Origin: Candidatus Cloacimonadota bacterium
GTDB taxonomy: Bacteria; Cloacimonadota; Cloacimonadia; JGIOTU-2
Direction of reading: 5' to 3'
Assembly (NCBI GenBank): GCA_014382685.1
Contig: JACNJG010000149.1
Coordinates: forward strand, 1-5,443
DNA length: 5,443 nucleotides
Part shown: in pieces, positions 1-5,443 of the stretch
Position numbering within the stretch: position 1 is the first letter of the stretch
How the letters are laid out: each line of letters begins with the position of its first letter
The notes under the pieces: generated by a model
Database searches by the model: none
Told to the model about the DNA's origin: nothing
Seen by the model: the letters and a program-made list of their open reading frames with translations, nothing else
Program-made: the position numbers and the translations under genes

Positions 1-188
1 TCTCTTTCTTTGTATCTACTGGCAAGACCATCAAGTACTACTGCAATATCTATATCAGAATCCTCATTGGCTTCATTCCTTGCATAAGAACCAAAAAGAT
101 AAACTAGTTCTAGTTTAGATCCATAGATGCTTTTCAAATTTTCCTGTATTTTTTTTGCCAGGGCTAATGCTTCTTTTCTATCTATCAT
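1..188 (-). CDS. MNT-type nucleotidyltransferase, N-terminal part (cut by window edge)
   Basis: This gene begins at an ATG at 188-186 and runs off the left edge; 62 complete codons are visible. The protein reads as a minimal nucleotidyltransferase of the polymerase-beta superfamily. A helical N-terminus is followed by VYLFGSY (residues 29-35) and EDSDIDIAV (42-50), giving the G33-S34 and D45-x-D47 signature that binds nucleotide and metal. The third catalytic aspartate and any HEPN partner would lie outside the window. The ribosome binding site is weak (a purine-rich AAAGAAAAA run just before the start), but no better start is seen upstream. It resembles the MNT at 375-692 in the same motif block, so the two may be paralogues. 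The target (a partner protein, RNA or small molecule) cannot be told from this fragment. Confidence 0.85.
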   Translation of the reverse strand, partial: MIDRKEALALAKKIQENLKSIYGSKLELVYLFGSYARNEANEDSDIDIAVVLDGLASRYKER

Positions 189-189
189 A

Positions 190-223
190 TATTTTTCTTT
201 CAAAATGAAATATAAACTGTCAA
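190..223 (-). promoter_or_regulatory. Possible weak promoter before the left-edge MNT gene
   Basis: A perfect TTGACA -35 hexamer lies at 223-218 on the minus strand, 29 bases before the ATG at 188. No good -10 box follows at 16-18 bases: the sequence there is AAAGAA-like. A TATATT is present but only 3-4 bases downstream of the hexamer. The region is AT-rich and precedes a gene separated from its upstream neighbour by 186 bases, so a promoter is plausible, but the match is incomplete. Confidence 0.22.
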
Positions 224-249
224 CTTATTTGTATGCGAGAGAATTAGCA

Positions 250-330
250 GACTGGACTCAGAATGCACAATCACACAATCCGAATCTAAGGTTGTTCTGA
301 ACTCGAGGACTTGGTCTCTCAAGTCCAGTC
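250..330. other. Structured intergenic element with alternative inverted repeats
   Basis: The gap between the two MNT genes (189-374) holds no open frame of note, but it does contain this palindromic block. Outer arms 250-258 (GACTGGACT) and 322-330 (AGTCCAGTC) are perfect 9-base complements. A second perfect 7-base inverted repeat, 307-313 (GGACTTG) with 320-326 (CAAGTCC), encloses a 6-base loop. Bases 322-326 belong to both, so the two hairpins exclude each other. A smaller pairing, 258-263 (TCAGAA) with 295-300 (TTCTGA), nests inside the outer arms, except that base 258 is shared with the outer stem. An 8-base tandem repeat (CACAATCA, CACAATCC) lies at 266-281. Neither strand has a T-run after a stem, so it is not a standard intrinsic terminator. 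It could be a structured leader or attenuator for the downstream MNT, a small RNA, a REP-like repeat or a decayed mobile element. The function is unknown. Confidence 0.45.
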
Positions 331-374
331 CAAACGAATACTATTTTAAAAGCACTATCTTTCAAACTGTAAAG

Positions 375-692
375 TTAATGCTCAAAAACATCCAGTTCAA
401 CACCTTTTTTTAATATTTCACATACCAATGAATCATTTTCATTGAAATCTCGTTCAGCAAAAGGATGCGGTTCAATGCGCAGATCGATGTTCCTTCGAAT
501 TCTCATTAAGAGAAGTTGAACAGAAAAATAATCTTTGACATCTTCAAAAATAACTGCGATATCTATATCACTATCTTCGTGTCCGGCACCTTTTGTATAG
601 GAACCAAAGAGATAAACCTTCTTTACGGACAGATCTTTGGGCAGCTCTTTAATGAACCTTTTGGCAATATTTATAGCTGATTTTTTATCCAT
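375..692 (-). CDS. MNT-type minimal nucleotidyltransferase, partner of the HEPN gene
   Basis: This is a 105-residue minimal nucleotidyltransferase of the polymerase-beta superfamily. G30-S31 in VYLFGSY and D42-x-D44 in EDSDIDIAV form the nucleotide- and metal-binding signature. A likely third acidic ligand, D70, sits in the NIDLRIEPH strand, so the active site looks intact. The chosen ATG at 692 places a normal short helix before the core and has GAGAG 9 bases upstream. An ATG at 746 would add 18 residues without a ribosome binding site and would lengthen the overlap with the HEPN gene to 76 bases. With the 692 start the overlap is 22 bases, which suggests coupled translation of a protein pair. 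In known pairs the MNT protein may AMPylate and neutralise a HEPN toxin (MntA-HepT), or may form a two-subunit nucleotidyltransferase (HI0073-HI0074). Which applies here is not shown by the sequence. Confidence 0.9.
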   Translation of the reverse strand: MDKKSAINIAKRFIKELPKDLSVKKVYLFGSYTKGAGHEDSDIDIAVIFEDVKDYFSVQLLLMRIRRNIDLRIEPHPFAERDFNENDSLVCEILKKGVELDVFEH

Positions 693-1138
693 TCTCGTAC
701 ACTCTCGATCTTTGGTATCCAAATATCTGCAAATTCCTTTGTGCATAGTTTGTTAAAATTGAGTTTATAATTATCATATCTTGCATTAATATTAAAAGTT
801 GTGATCGTGTCCAGCCATTCTTCTTGCTCGGGAGTTAGTTCTAAATCCATCTTGTCAGCCAATCTTAAAAGATCGTGTATATAGGAAGGATGCTTTTGCA
901 ATAGTTTAACATACAACGCTTTCAACAGTTTTTCTAAAACCAGATGCCCAACGAAAAGCGCCCAATCATAATCCTTTGACTTATACATATTCTGCATCGT
1001 CGAATAGTTGCTCTCTGATGATTCGATCCATAGATTCACTATCTTTTCTATATCAAAGTCTTTCGATTTCATAAGTAACTCTTTAAATTTTATTTTTAAC
1101 AGTAGGTTTATTAAATATTTATCTTCCCCTGTCAACAT
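671..1138 (-). CDS. HEPN-domain protein paired with MNT nucleotidyltransferase
   Basis: This 155-residue, largely helical protein has a HEPN domain (PF05168-like) at about residues 33-152. Supporting segments are the WIESSESNYSTM helix start (37-48), the GHLVLEKLLKALYVK core helix (64-78), HDLLRLADKM (88-97) and the NARYDNYK segment (118-125). No R-x4-6-H motif is present, so it lacks the usual signature of HEPN ribonuclease toxins; it may instead bind substrate or nucleotide for its MNT partner, as proposed for HI0074. The start at 1138 is supported by AAAGAAGGA with 9-base spacing. A GTG at 1144 is too close to that site. An ATG at 1072 (133 residues) has only AAAGAG before it, but would match the usual start of the domain better, so the first 22 residues are uncertain. 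The gene follows the lipoprotein by 53 bases and overlaps the MNT gene. Confidence 0.88.
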   Translation of the reverse strand: MLTGEDKYLINLLLKIKFKELLMKSKDFDIEKIVNLWIESSESNYSTMQNMYKSKDYDWALFVGHLVLEKLLKALYVKLLQKHPSYIHDLLRLADKMDLELTPEQEEWLDTITTFNINARYDNYKLNFNKLCTKEFADIWIPKIESVREWIKNQL

Positions 1139-1147
1139 TTTCACTTA

Positions 1148-1156
1148 TCCTTCTTT
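1148..1156 (-). promoter_or_regulatory. Ribosome binding site deciding the HEPN gene start
   Basis: The minus strand reads AAAGAAGGA here, followed by 9 bases and the ATG at 1138. This is the strongest Shine-Dalgarno match in the left half of the window and is the reason for choosing 1138 over 1072. Confidence 0.6.
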
Positions 1157-1191
1157 AAGCAACCTATAATTTACTTCTCATTTTGCAATCT

Positions 1192-2475
1192 TCACTCTAC
1201 ATCGAATATCGTAACTTCCCACCATGCGCCAGCATTATCTCCATCTGCAGTAAATTCATAAGTACCATAATGGTACGTATCCTCTCCAAGAGTGATCTCC
1301 ACTTCGGCTCTGGTTGGATTTAGATAATCATATCCGTCATATAAATGTACTTTGATAGTGAAAGTACCATAAGTCAATGGTTGCTGTTCGAATACTTCGG
1401 GACCATAACCGTCATCATCGATAGTAATTAATGCACCATTCGGAATTGCATAGATATCACCCCAATAACAATAATTTCCATCAGGATCCCATACATGAAG
1501 ATCAACATCAGTACTATCCGTATCCCAAGATACCGAAATCGTCAAAGTCCTGTCATCGTCTGCTTGAAACACAGTAATATCATCTGAAATTCCCGTATTT
1601 CCAAATGAGTTTGTTGCACGTAAATAGAATGTATTCGTCTGGTCGTAAATATTTATGTAAGTATGAAAATCCCCGAACTCATCAACATTGACCGTCTGTT
1701 CCTCACCGTTCATATTAAGGATTGCATAGGTTCCAAGATAGTCATTAACAAATCCCTGAAGGAAAAAGGAATCTCCACTCACAATGTCCCCATCATTAGG
1801 ACTATTGATATAGAATTCCGGTGTCGGATAGATCGGTTCCTCAAGATAATAATACATCGTTGTATCAGCAGAAAGATAGAGCTCTTTCCAAATCTCATTA
1901 TAGCCCTTCAGATATATACCAACCACATAATTTCCCACTGATAAATTACCCATCACATAAGGTGTTGTATGATCAAGTTTGATTCCATTCAGATATAGAC
2001 TTGCGCCGGATGGGTTTGTACTAATATCTATGGAATATGTGTTGCCGAATTCCTGCTGATTGCCATAAACCTTCCACTCGTCATTAAACTTTTTAAAATA
2101 GACAAGGTCGGTAAATACTCCATCCAAAGGTACTGAATATTCAACTCCGTTATAATTTATTGTAAAGGAAACAAAGGCGTGGCCGCTATTGATCTGAATT
2201 GTAGCAAATGATATGATCTCGACCGAAGCACCAACGTCAAGCCGGTCATACCAAATATTCCGTTCCTCAAAATAATCTACGCCATCATTCAGGAAGTCTG
2301 CGCTGAAATACTCCATGACCCCATAAACATTGAACATAGTGAACTCATCAAAAATATTGAGAAATACTTGTTTTATCTTCTCGAGATCCTCCTCATTATC
2401 ACCATTTTCCGTATATTCGAAAATGCAGGAGATCAGAACAAAAAGTACGATCAGCAGAAAAAAATATTTTCTCAT
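1192..2475 (-). CDS. Multidomain lipoprotein: NTF2-like, PEGA, Ig-like and YfaP/DUF2135-like domains
   Basis: This 427-residue predicted lipoprotein has a basic start (MRKY), a hydrophobic stretch and a lipobox LISC with the lipidated cysteine at residue 17. It should therefore be membrane-anchored and face the periplasm or outside. An acidic linker follows, then an NTF2/SnoaL-like region (about 31-140, ending in a typical WKVYG strand). Next comes a PEGA domain (about 147-212; STNPSGASLYLNG is characteristic), an Ig-like beta domain (about 218-303; INSPNDGDIVSGDSF) and a C-terminal YfaP/DUF2135-like domain (about 309-427). The last is marked by SWDTDSTDVDLHVWDPDG, with aspartates that could bind calcium. 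PEGA and Ig-like modules usually mediate envelope binding; no enzyme motif is seen, so the role is unknown. The start is firm: AGGTGA lies 7 bases upstream and contains the deoB stop codon, which indicates translational coupling. Confidence 0.88.
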   Translation of the reverse strand: MRKYFFLLIVLFVLISCIFEYTENGDNEEDLEKIKQVFLNIFDEFTMFNVYGVMEYFSADFLNDGVDYFEERNIWYDRLDVGASVEIISFATIQINSGHAFVSFTINYNGVEYSVPLDGVFTDLVYFKKFNDEWKVYGNQQEFGNTYSIDISTNPSGASLYLNGIKLDHTTPYVMGNLSVGNYVVGIYLKGYNEIWKELYLSADTTMYYYLEEPIYPTPEFYINSPNDGDIVSGDSFFLQGFVNDYLGTYAILNMNGEEQTVNVDEFGDFHTYINIYDQTNTFYLRATNSFGNTGISDDITVFQADDDRTLTISVSWDTDSTDVDLHVWDPDGNYCYWGDIYAIPNGALITIDDDGYGPEVFEQQPLTYGTFTIKVHLYDGYDYLNPTRAEVEITLGEDTYHYGTYEFTADGDNAGAWWEVTIFDVE

Positions 2476-2482
2476 TTTTACT

Positions 2483-2488
2483 TCACCT
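2483..2488 (-). promoter_or_regulatory. Ribosome binding site overlapping the deoB stop codon
   Basis: The minus strand AGGTGA combines a Shine-Dalgarno sequence with the TGA that ends deoB, 7 bases before the lipoprotein ATG. Ribosomes finishing deoB would sit on the start site of the next gene. Its first three bases are also part of a 10-base palindrome (CCTGATCAGG, 2486-2495), which has no loop and probably no hairpin function. Confidence 0.75.
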
Positions 2489-3664
2489 GATCAGGTTCCA
2501 GAAACTGGTTCCTTTTCCTGTACCTTGTATCTGGAATATATCAGCAATTGTGGCTCCAATATCTGCGAATGTCTTTCGGGTACCAATATCGACTCCGCCT
2601 TTGATGCCCTTTCCATATACTAAAATCGGTATATATTCACGGGAGTGGTCAGTGCTTTGTGTTGTTGGATCGCAGCCATGATCCGCAGTAATGATCACGA
2701 TGTCACTTTCTGTAATTCTCATAAGTAATTTAGGAAGCCAGTCATCGAATTCTTCTAATCCTTTTGCAAATGCTTTATAATTATTGCGATGACCCCAGAG
2801 CGTATCAAAGTCAGATAGATTTGCAAAGATGAGACCCCTATCGATTTTGGAACTAAACGACAGGATCATATCCATTCCTTCCGGGTTATTGGGCGTGTGA
2901 ATAGATTCCGTGATTCCCTGAAAGTTGAATAGGTCTTCGATCTTACCCACTCCAATAACAGGAATGTCCTGATTTTTCAGTAAATCCATAATCGTTTGTG
3001 AAGGAGGATTTACAGAGAAATCCTTTCTTGCGCTTGTACGCTTGAAATCTCCATTTTTATCACCAATAAAAGGACGTGCAATTATTCTTCCAACTTTGTG
3101 CTTGCCGACCAAAATCTCATTTCGTGCGATCTCACACATATTATATAACTTTTCTATTGGATAAATCTTTTCATGTGCTGCAATTTGAAATACACTGTCT
3201 GCAGATGTGTACACAATCGGGAAATGTGTTTTAATATGCTCTTCGCCAAGCTCGTTGATGATCTCTGTTCCGGATGCAGCTTTGTTTCCAAGCACTCCTT
3301 TGCAGTCCGTTTTCTCGAGAAATGCATCGATTATTTCTTCAGGAAATCCATGAGGGTATGTAGGAAAAGGATGCTCGTTGATAAGTCCCATAATCTCCCA
3401 ATGTCCGGTAGTACTGTCTTTTCCTGCAGAAACTTCAATAGCTTTTCCGAAATTACTAATAGGATTTTTTTCAGGAGGGACACCTTCAATATGAATGATA
3501 TTCCCCAATCCTAACTTCCGAAGATTCGGCAAATTGAGTCCATGGACTTTTTTTGCAGTATTTGCTAATGTATTGCTTCCCTCATCGTGGTATTGTGCTG
3601 CATCAGGTAATGCGCCTACACCAACCCCATCCAGAATGATGAGGAAAACCCTTTGATCTATCAT
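2483..3664 (-). CDS. deoB: Phosphopentomutase
   Basis: DeoB interconverts ribose 1-phosphate and ribose 5-phosphate (and the deoxy forms) in the cytoplasm, linking nucleoside breakdown to the pentose phosphate pathway. The 393-residue length is normal. It belongs to the alkaline phosphatase superfamily, and the two-metal site is complete by comparison with the Bacillus cereus enzyme: D12 (ILDGVGVG), D287 and H292 (DFDTLWGHR), D328 and H329 (TADHGCDP), and H340 (TDHSRE). The segments GKDSTTGHWE (82-90 region), YTSADSVFQIAAHE and ARPFIGD are also diagnostic. The residue at the phosphorylated-threonine position (T85 in B. cereus) is serine here, S84. The start overlaps the isomerase stop as ATGA, with only a poor ribosome binding site (ACGAG), so translation probably depends on re-initiation after the isomerase gene. 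Confidence 0.97.
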   Translation of the reverse strand: MIDQRVFLIILDGVGVGALPDAAQYHDEGSNTLANTAKKVHGLNLPNLRKLGLGNIIHIEGVPPEKNPISNFGKAIEVSAGKDSTTGHWEIMGLINEHPFPTYPHGFPEEIIDAFLEKTDCKGVLGNKAASGTEIINELGEEHIKTHFPIVYTSADSVFQIAAHEKIYPIEKLYNMCEIARNEILVGKHKVGRIIARPFIGDKNGDFKRTSARKDFSVNPPSQTIMDLLKNQDIPVIGVGKIEDLFNFQGITESIHTPNNPEGMDMILSFSSKIDRGLIFANLSDFDTLWGHRNNYKAFAKGLEEFDDWLPKLLMRITESDIVIITADHGCDPTTQSTDHSREYIPILVYGKGIKGGVDIGTRKTFADIGATIADIFQIQGTGKGTSFWNLIR

Positions 3665-4515
3665 AGCTCGTTATAGAATATTTCTATATTTGCTTTATTT
3701 CTGAGTTCTCTAATATGATGTAATAATTCCAGTTCGCCTGCGATCTTTTCGAGCTGTTTTTTTAGTGAATCCTTGATCTCATCATAGGATGGGATGCGCT
3801 TTTCTTCTTTCTCAACCAATTTCACAAAATGGAACCCGAAATCTGTTGGGATCGGACCGGCAATTTGGTCTTTCTTCATAGAGAAGATCACATTTTCCAA
3901 TTCTTCGAGCAGATCTCCTCGCTTGATGAAACCAAGATCGCCATTCTTCTTTGCACTTGGACATTCGGAATAATTATTGGCAACATCGCAGAAATCTTCA
4001 TCCTCATATAACTTCTTGCTTACTTCTTCCAATTTGGATAATGCATGAGGATCACGATTGCTGATCAAAATGTGACAGATGCGGGCGCGTTCAGGATATT
4101 GAAGCTGCTCTTTATGATCTTCATAATATTCCTGAATTCTTTCCGGTTTGATATCTACAGAATCCAGAAACCGGCTCTTAATATATTCTTTAATTCGGAA
4201 TCCATTCCCAATATTCTCTAAAAGCGTATCAACTGAAATATGTGATTCAGCCATATCTTTGATGAAATCCTCATGGGATTCATAATGGCTCTGTATCTCC
4301 TGGAACTTAAAATGGACCGAGTGCTCATCAATTTGGATATTGCATTTATTAGACTCTTCCATAAGCAAGCATGCATCGACAAGATTGTTAATCGCTGTTT
4401 CTTTCAGCTTTTTTGAGGGCTTCTCAACGTGATGCTCTTTGAGAAGCTGAAACAATTCCGCTTTGTAATCTGCATGAAAGATCTTATAATTATTAACTAT
4501 GGCAACATGCTTCAT
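3661..4515 (-). CDS. SurA/PpiC-type (parvulin) peptidyl-prolyl isomerase lacking a signal peptide
   Basis: This 284-residue protein is predicted to catalyse cis-trans isomerisation of prolyl bonds and act as a folding helper. Residues 1-135 form a helical SurA-N-like chaperone region that starts with the usual short strand (VAIVNNYKIF). A parvulin domain covers about 141-236: ARICHILI (H148), the GDLGFIKRGDLLEELENVIF block, and PIPTDFGFHFVKL (H229). A charged C-terminal helix follows. Unlike typical SurA, PrsA or PpiD there is no signal peptide or membrane segment. An in-frame TAA lies 10 codons before the ATG with no start codon between, so none has been missed. Either the protein is cytoplasmic or it leaves by an unusual route. 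Its gene overlaps the end of miaA by 23 bases and deoB by 4 bases, pointing to a shared transcript. Confidence 0.93.
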   Translation of the reverse strand: MKHVAIVNNYKIFHADYKAELFQLLKEHHVEKPSKKLKETAINNLVDACLLMEESNKCNIQIDEHSVHFKFQEIQSHYESHEDFIKDMAESHISVDTLLENIGNGFRIKEYIKSRFLDSVDIKPERIQEYYEDHKEQLQYPERARICHILISNRDPHALSKLEEVSKKLYEDEDFCDVANNYSECPSAKKNGDLGFIKRGDLLEELENVIFSMKKDQIAGPIPTDFGFHFVKLVEKEEKRIPSYDEIKDSLKKQLEKIAGELELLHHIRELRNKANIEIFYNEL

Positions 4516-5443
4516 TGTGTCCCAGAAACTCCATGATTTGATTTTTTATATCAAATAAAGTAAGCTGCGAAGGAGAAATTGTCAAATGTATTTGCTGTTT
4601 GTTGAACCATGTGAGCTGTCTCTTGGCATAATTTCTCATGTGTTGTTTTATGAGTTCGATGGTTGTATACAAGTCATGCACTCCTTCAATATGATCAAAG
4701 AGTTCTTTGTAGCCAAGTGAATTCATTCCCGGATCATCCCTCGTATATCCCATTTCAAGCAAATGTTTGAACTCATCAAACAGACCATCCTGTACCATCT
4801 TATCAACACGAGTATTTATTTTTTCATATAATACTGAACGTTCATCATTCAGGAATATTGTAAAGTGTTGATACCTTTTTGTTGAAGCATCTTTCTTCCA
4901 GTATGATGAGATTGGAGTGCCAGTTACTTGAAATACTTCAAGCGCTCTCACAATGCGGTTACCATCATTTGGATCGATCTTTTGAGCAGCAATTGGATCA
5001 ACTTCATTCAACATGTGATGAAGAGTCTGAGCTCCTTTTTCTTCAACTTCTTTCTTTAGTTCATTTCTGATGGCAGCAGGAATTGGGGGAATTTTGCACA
5101 ATCCATATAATAAAGATTTTATATAGAATCCTGTTCCTCCAACTACGAAAGGAATATGGTTATTTTTTTTTATTTTTGAAATTGCTAAATCCGCTCTTTT
5201 TACAAATTCTCCTGCAGTAAATTTCTTATCGGGTGTGATAATATCGATTAGATGATGAGGGACACATTCCAATTCTTCCAATGTCGGTTTTGCAGTACCG
5301 ATATTCATATATTTGTAGATCTGGCGGGAATCTGCAGAAATAATTTCACCTTTGATATCTTGAGCTAATTGTAAAGCAAGAGATGTTTTTCCTGCTCCGG
5401 TCGGACCGCAGATGACTATCAGTTTTTGTAATTTGATTTCTTT
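4493..5443 (-). CDS. miaA: tRNA dimethylallyltransferase (start outside window)
   Basis: MiaA transfers a dimethylallyl group to N6 of adenosine 37 in tRNAs that read codons starting with U, the first step of (ms2)i6A formation. The frame is open to the right edge, giving 316 residues plus a stop; the initiation codon is probably only a few codons beyond, since the family is about 300-320 residues long. Visible hallmarks are the P-loop GPTGAGKT (about residues 13-20 of the visible part), SADSRQIYKYMNIGTAKPT with the catalytic aspartate, VGGTGFYIKSLLYGL, DPNDGNRIVRALEVFQVTG, and YAKRQLTWF near the C-terminus. All key elements are present. The 3' end overlaps the isomerase gene by 23 bases. A run of nine A in the coding strand (5171-5163) sits within the reading frame and does not break it. 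Confidence 0.97.
   Translation of the reverse strand, partial: KEIKLQKLIVICGPTGAGKTSLALQLAQDIKGEIISADSRQIYKYMNIGTAKPTLEELECVPHHLIDIITPDKKFTAGEFVKRADLAISKIKKNNHIPFVVGGTGFYIKSLLYGLCKIPPIPAAIRNELKKEVEEKGAQTLHHMLNEVDPIAAQKIDPNDGNRIVRALEVFQVTGTPISSYWKKDASTKRYQHFTIFLNDERSVLYEKINTRVDKMVQDGLFDEFKHLLEMGYTRDDPGMNSLGYKELFDHIEGVHDLYTTIELIKQHMRNYAKRQLTWFNKQQIHLTISPSQLTLFDIKNQIMEFLGHNEACCHS

Noticed and set aside
307..326. Possible intrinsic terminator after the HEPN-MNT genes
   Set aside because: The hairpin is clear (7 base pairs, 6-base loop), but no T-run follows it on either strand, so it does not meet the usual definition.
245..335. Possible tRNA or tRNA remnant
   Set aside because: The paired outer arms suggested an acceptor stem, but there is no recognisable D-arm, anticodon arm or T-loop consensus at the right spacing.
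693..746. Longer MNT gene starting at 746
   Set aside because: There is no ribosome binding site before this ATG, and the added 18 residues precede the normal family start.
1139..1191. Separate promoter for the HEPN-MNT genes
   Set aside because: A TTGCAA and a TATAGG-like sequence occur on the minus strand, but the spacing of about 14 bases is too short, so the pair may depend on read-through from the upstream operon.
1663..1941. Open frame on the plus strand, antisense to the lipoprotein gene
   Set aside because: It lies inside the coherent multidomain lipoprotein frame and has no recognisable domain.
2330..2623. Open frame on the plus strand across the lipoprotein-deoB junction
   Set aside because: It is antisense to two well-supported genes and shows no family resemblance.
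3173..3514. Open frame on the plus strand, antisense to deoB
   Set aside because: It lies wholly inside the well-supported deoB frame, shows no recognisable domain and has a cysteine-rich composition typical of a shadow frame.

Overview
The window is AT-rich bacterial DNA in which every gene I can support lies on the minus strand, so transcription runs from the right edge to the left. A lipoprotein signal peptide indicates a cell envelope that carries lipoproteins. The PEGA and YfaP-like (DUF2135) domains and the use of a SurA-type peptidyl-prolyl isomerase fit a Gram-negative lineage of the FCB or Cloacimonadota kind. That placement is an impression, not something the sequence proves.

Right part (5443 to 2483): three housekeeping genes are packed tightly. 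They are miaA (tRNA dimethylallyltransferase, start just outside the window), a SurA/parvulin-type peptidyl-prolyl isomerase with no signal peptide, and deoB (phosphopentomutase). miaA overlaps the isomerase gene by 23 bases, and the isomerase overlaps deoB by 4 bases through an ATGA. The ribosome binding site of the next gene, a multidomain lipoprotein (2475 to 1192), includes the deoB stop codon. These four genes look like one translationally coupled operon joining tRNA modification, protein folding and nucleoside salvage to an envelope protein of unknown role.

Left part (1138 to 1): this accessory segment encodes a HEPN-domain protein and a small nucleotidyltransferase (MNT) that overlap by 22 bases. 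After a 186-base gap comes the start of a second, similar MNT, cut by the left edge. HEPN-MNT pairs are known as toxin-antitoxin modules or as two-subunit nucleotidyltransferases. This HEPN protein lacks the R-x4-6-H RNase motif, so the second reading or a non-RNase activity is at least as likely. The gap between the two MNT genes holds an 81-base element with two mutually exclusive inverted repeats and a short tandem repeat; it is the least explained part of the window.

No tRNA, rRNA, CRISPR array, insertion sequence or convincing intrinsic terminator was found. No gap between genes exceeds 300 bases.
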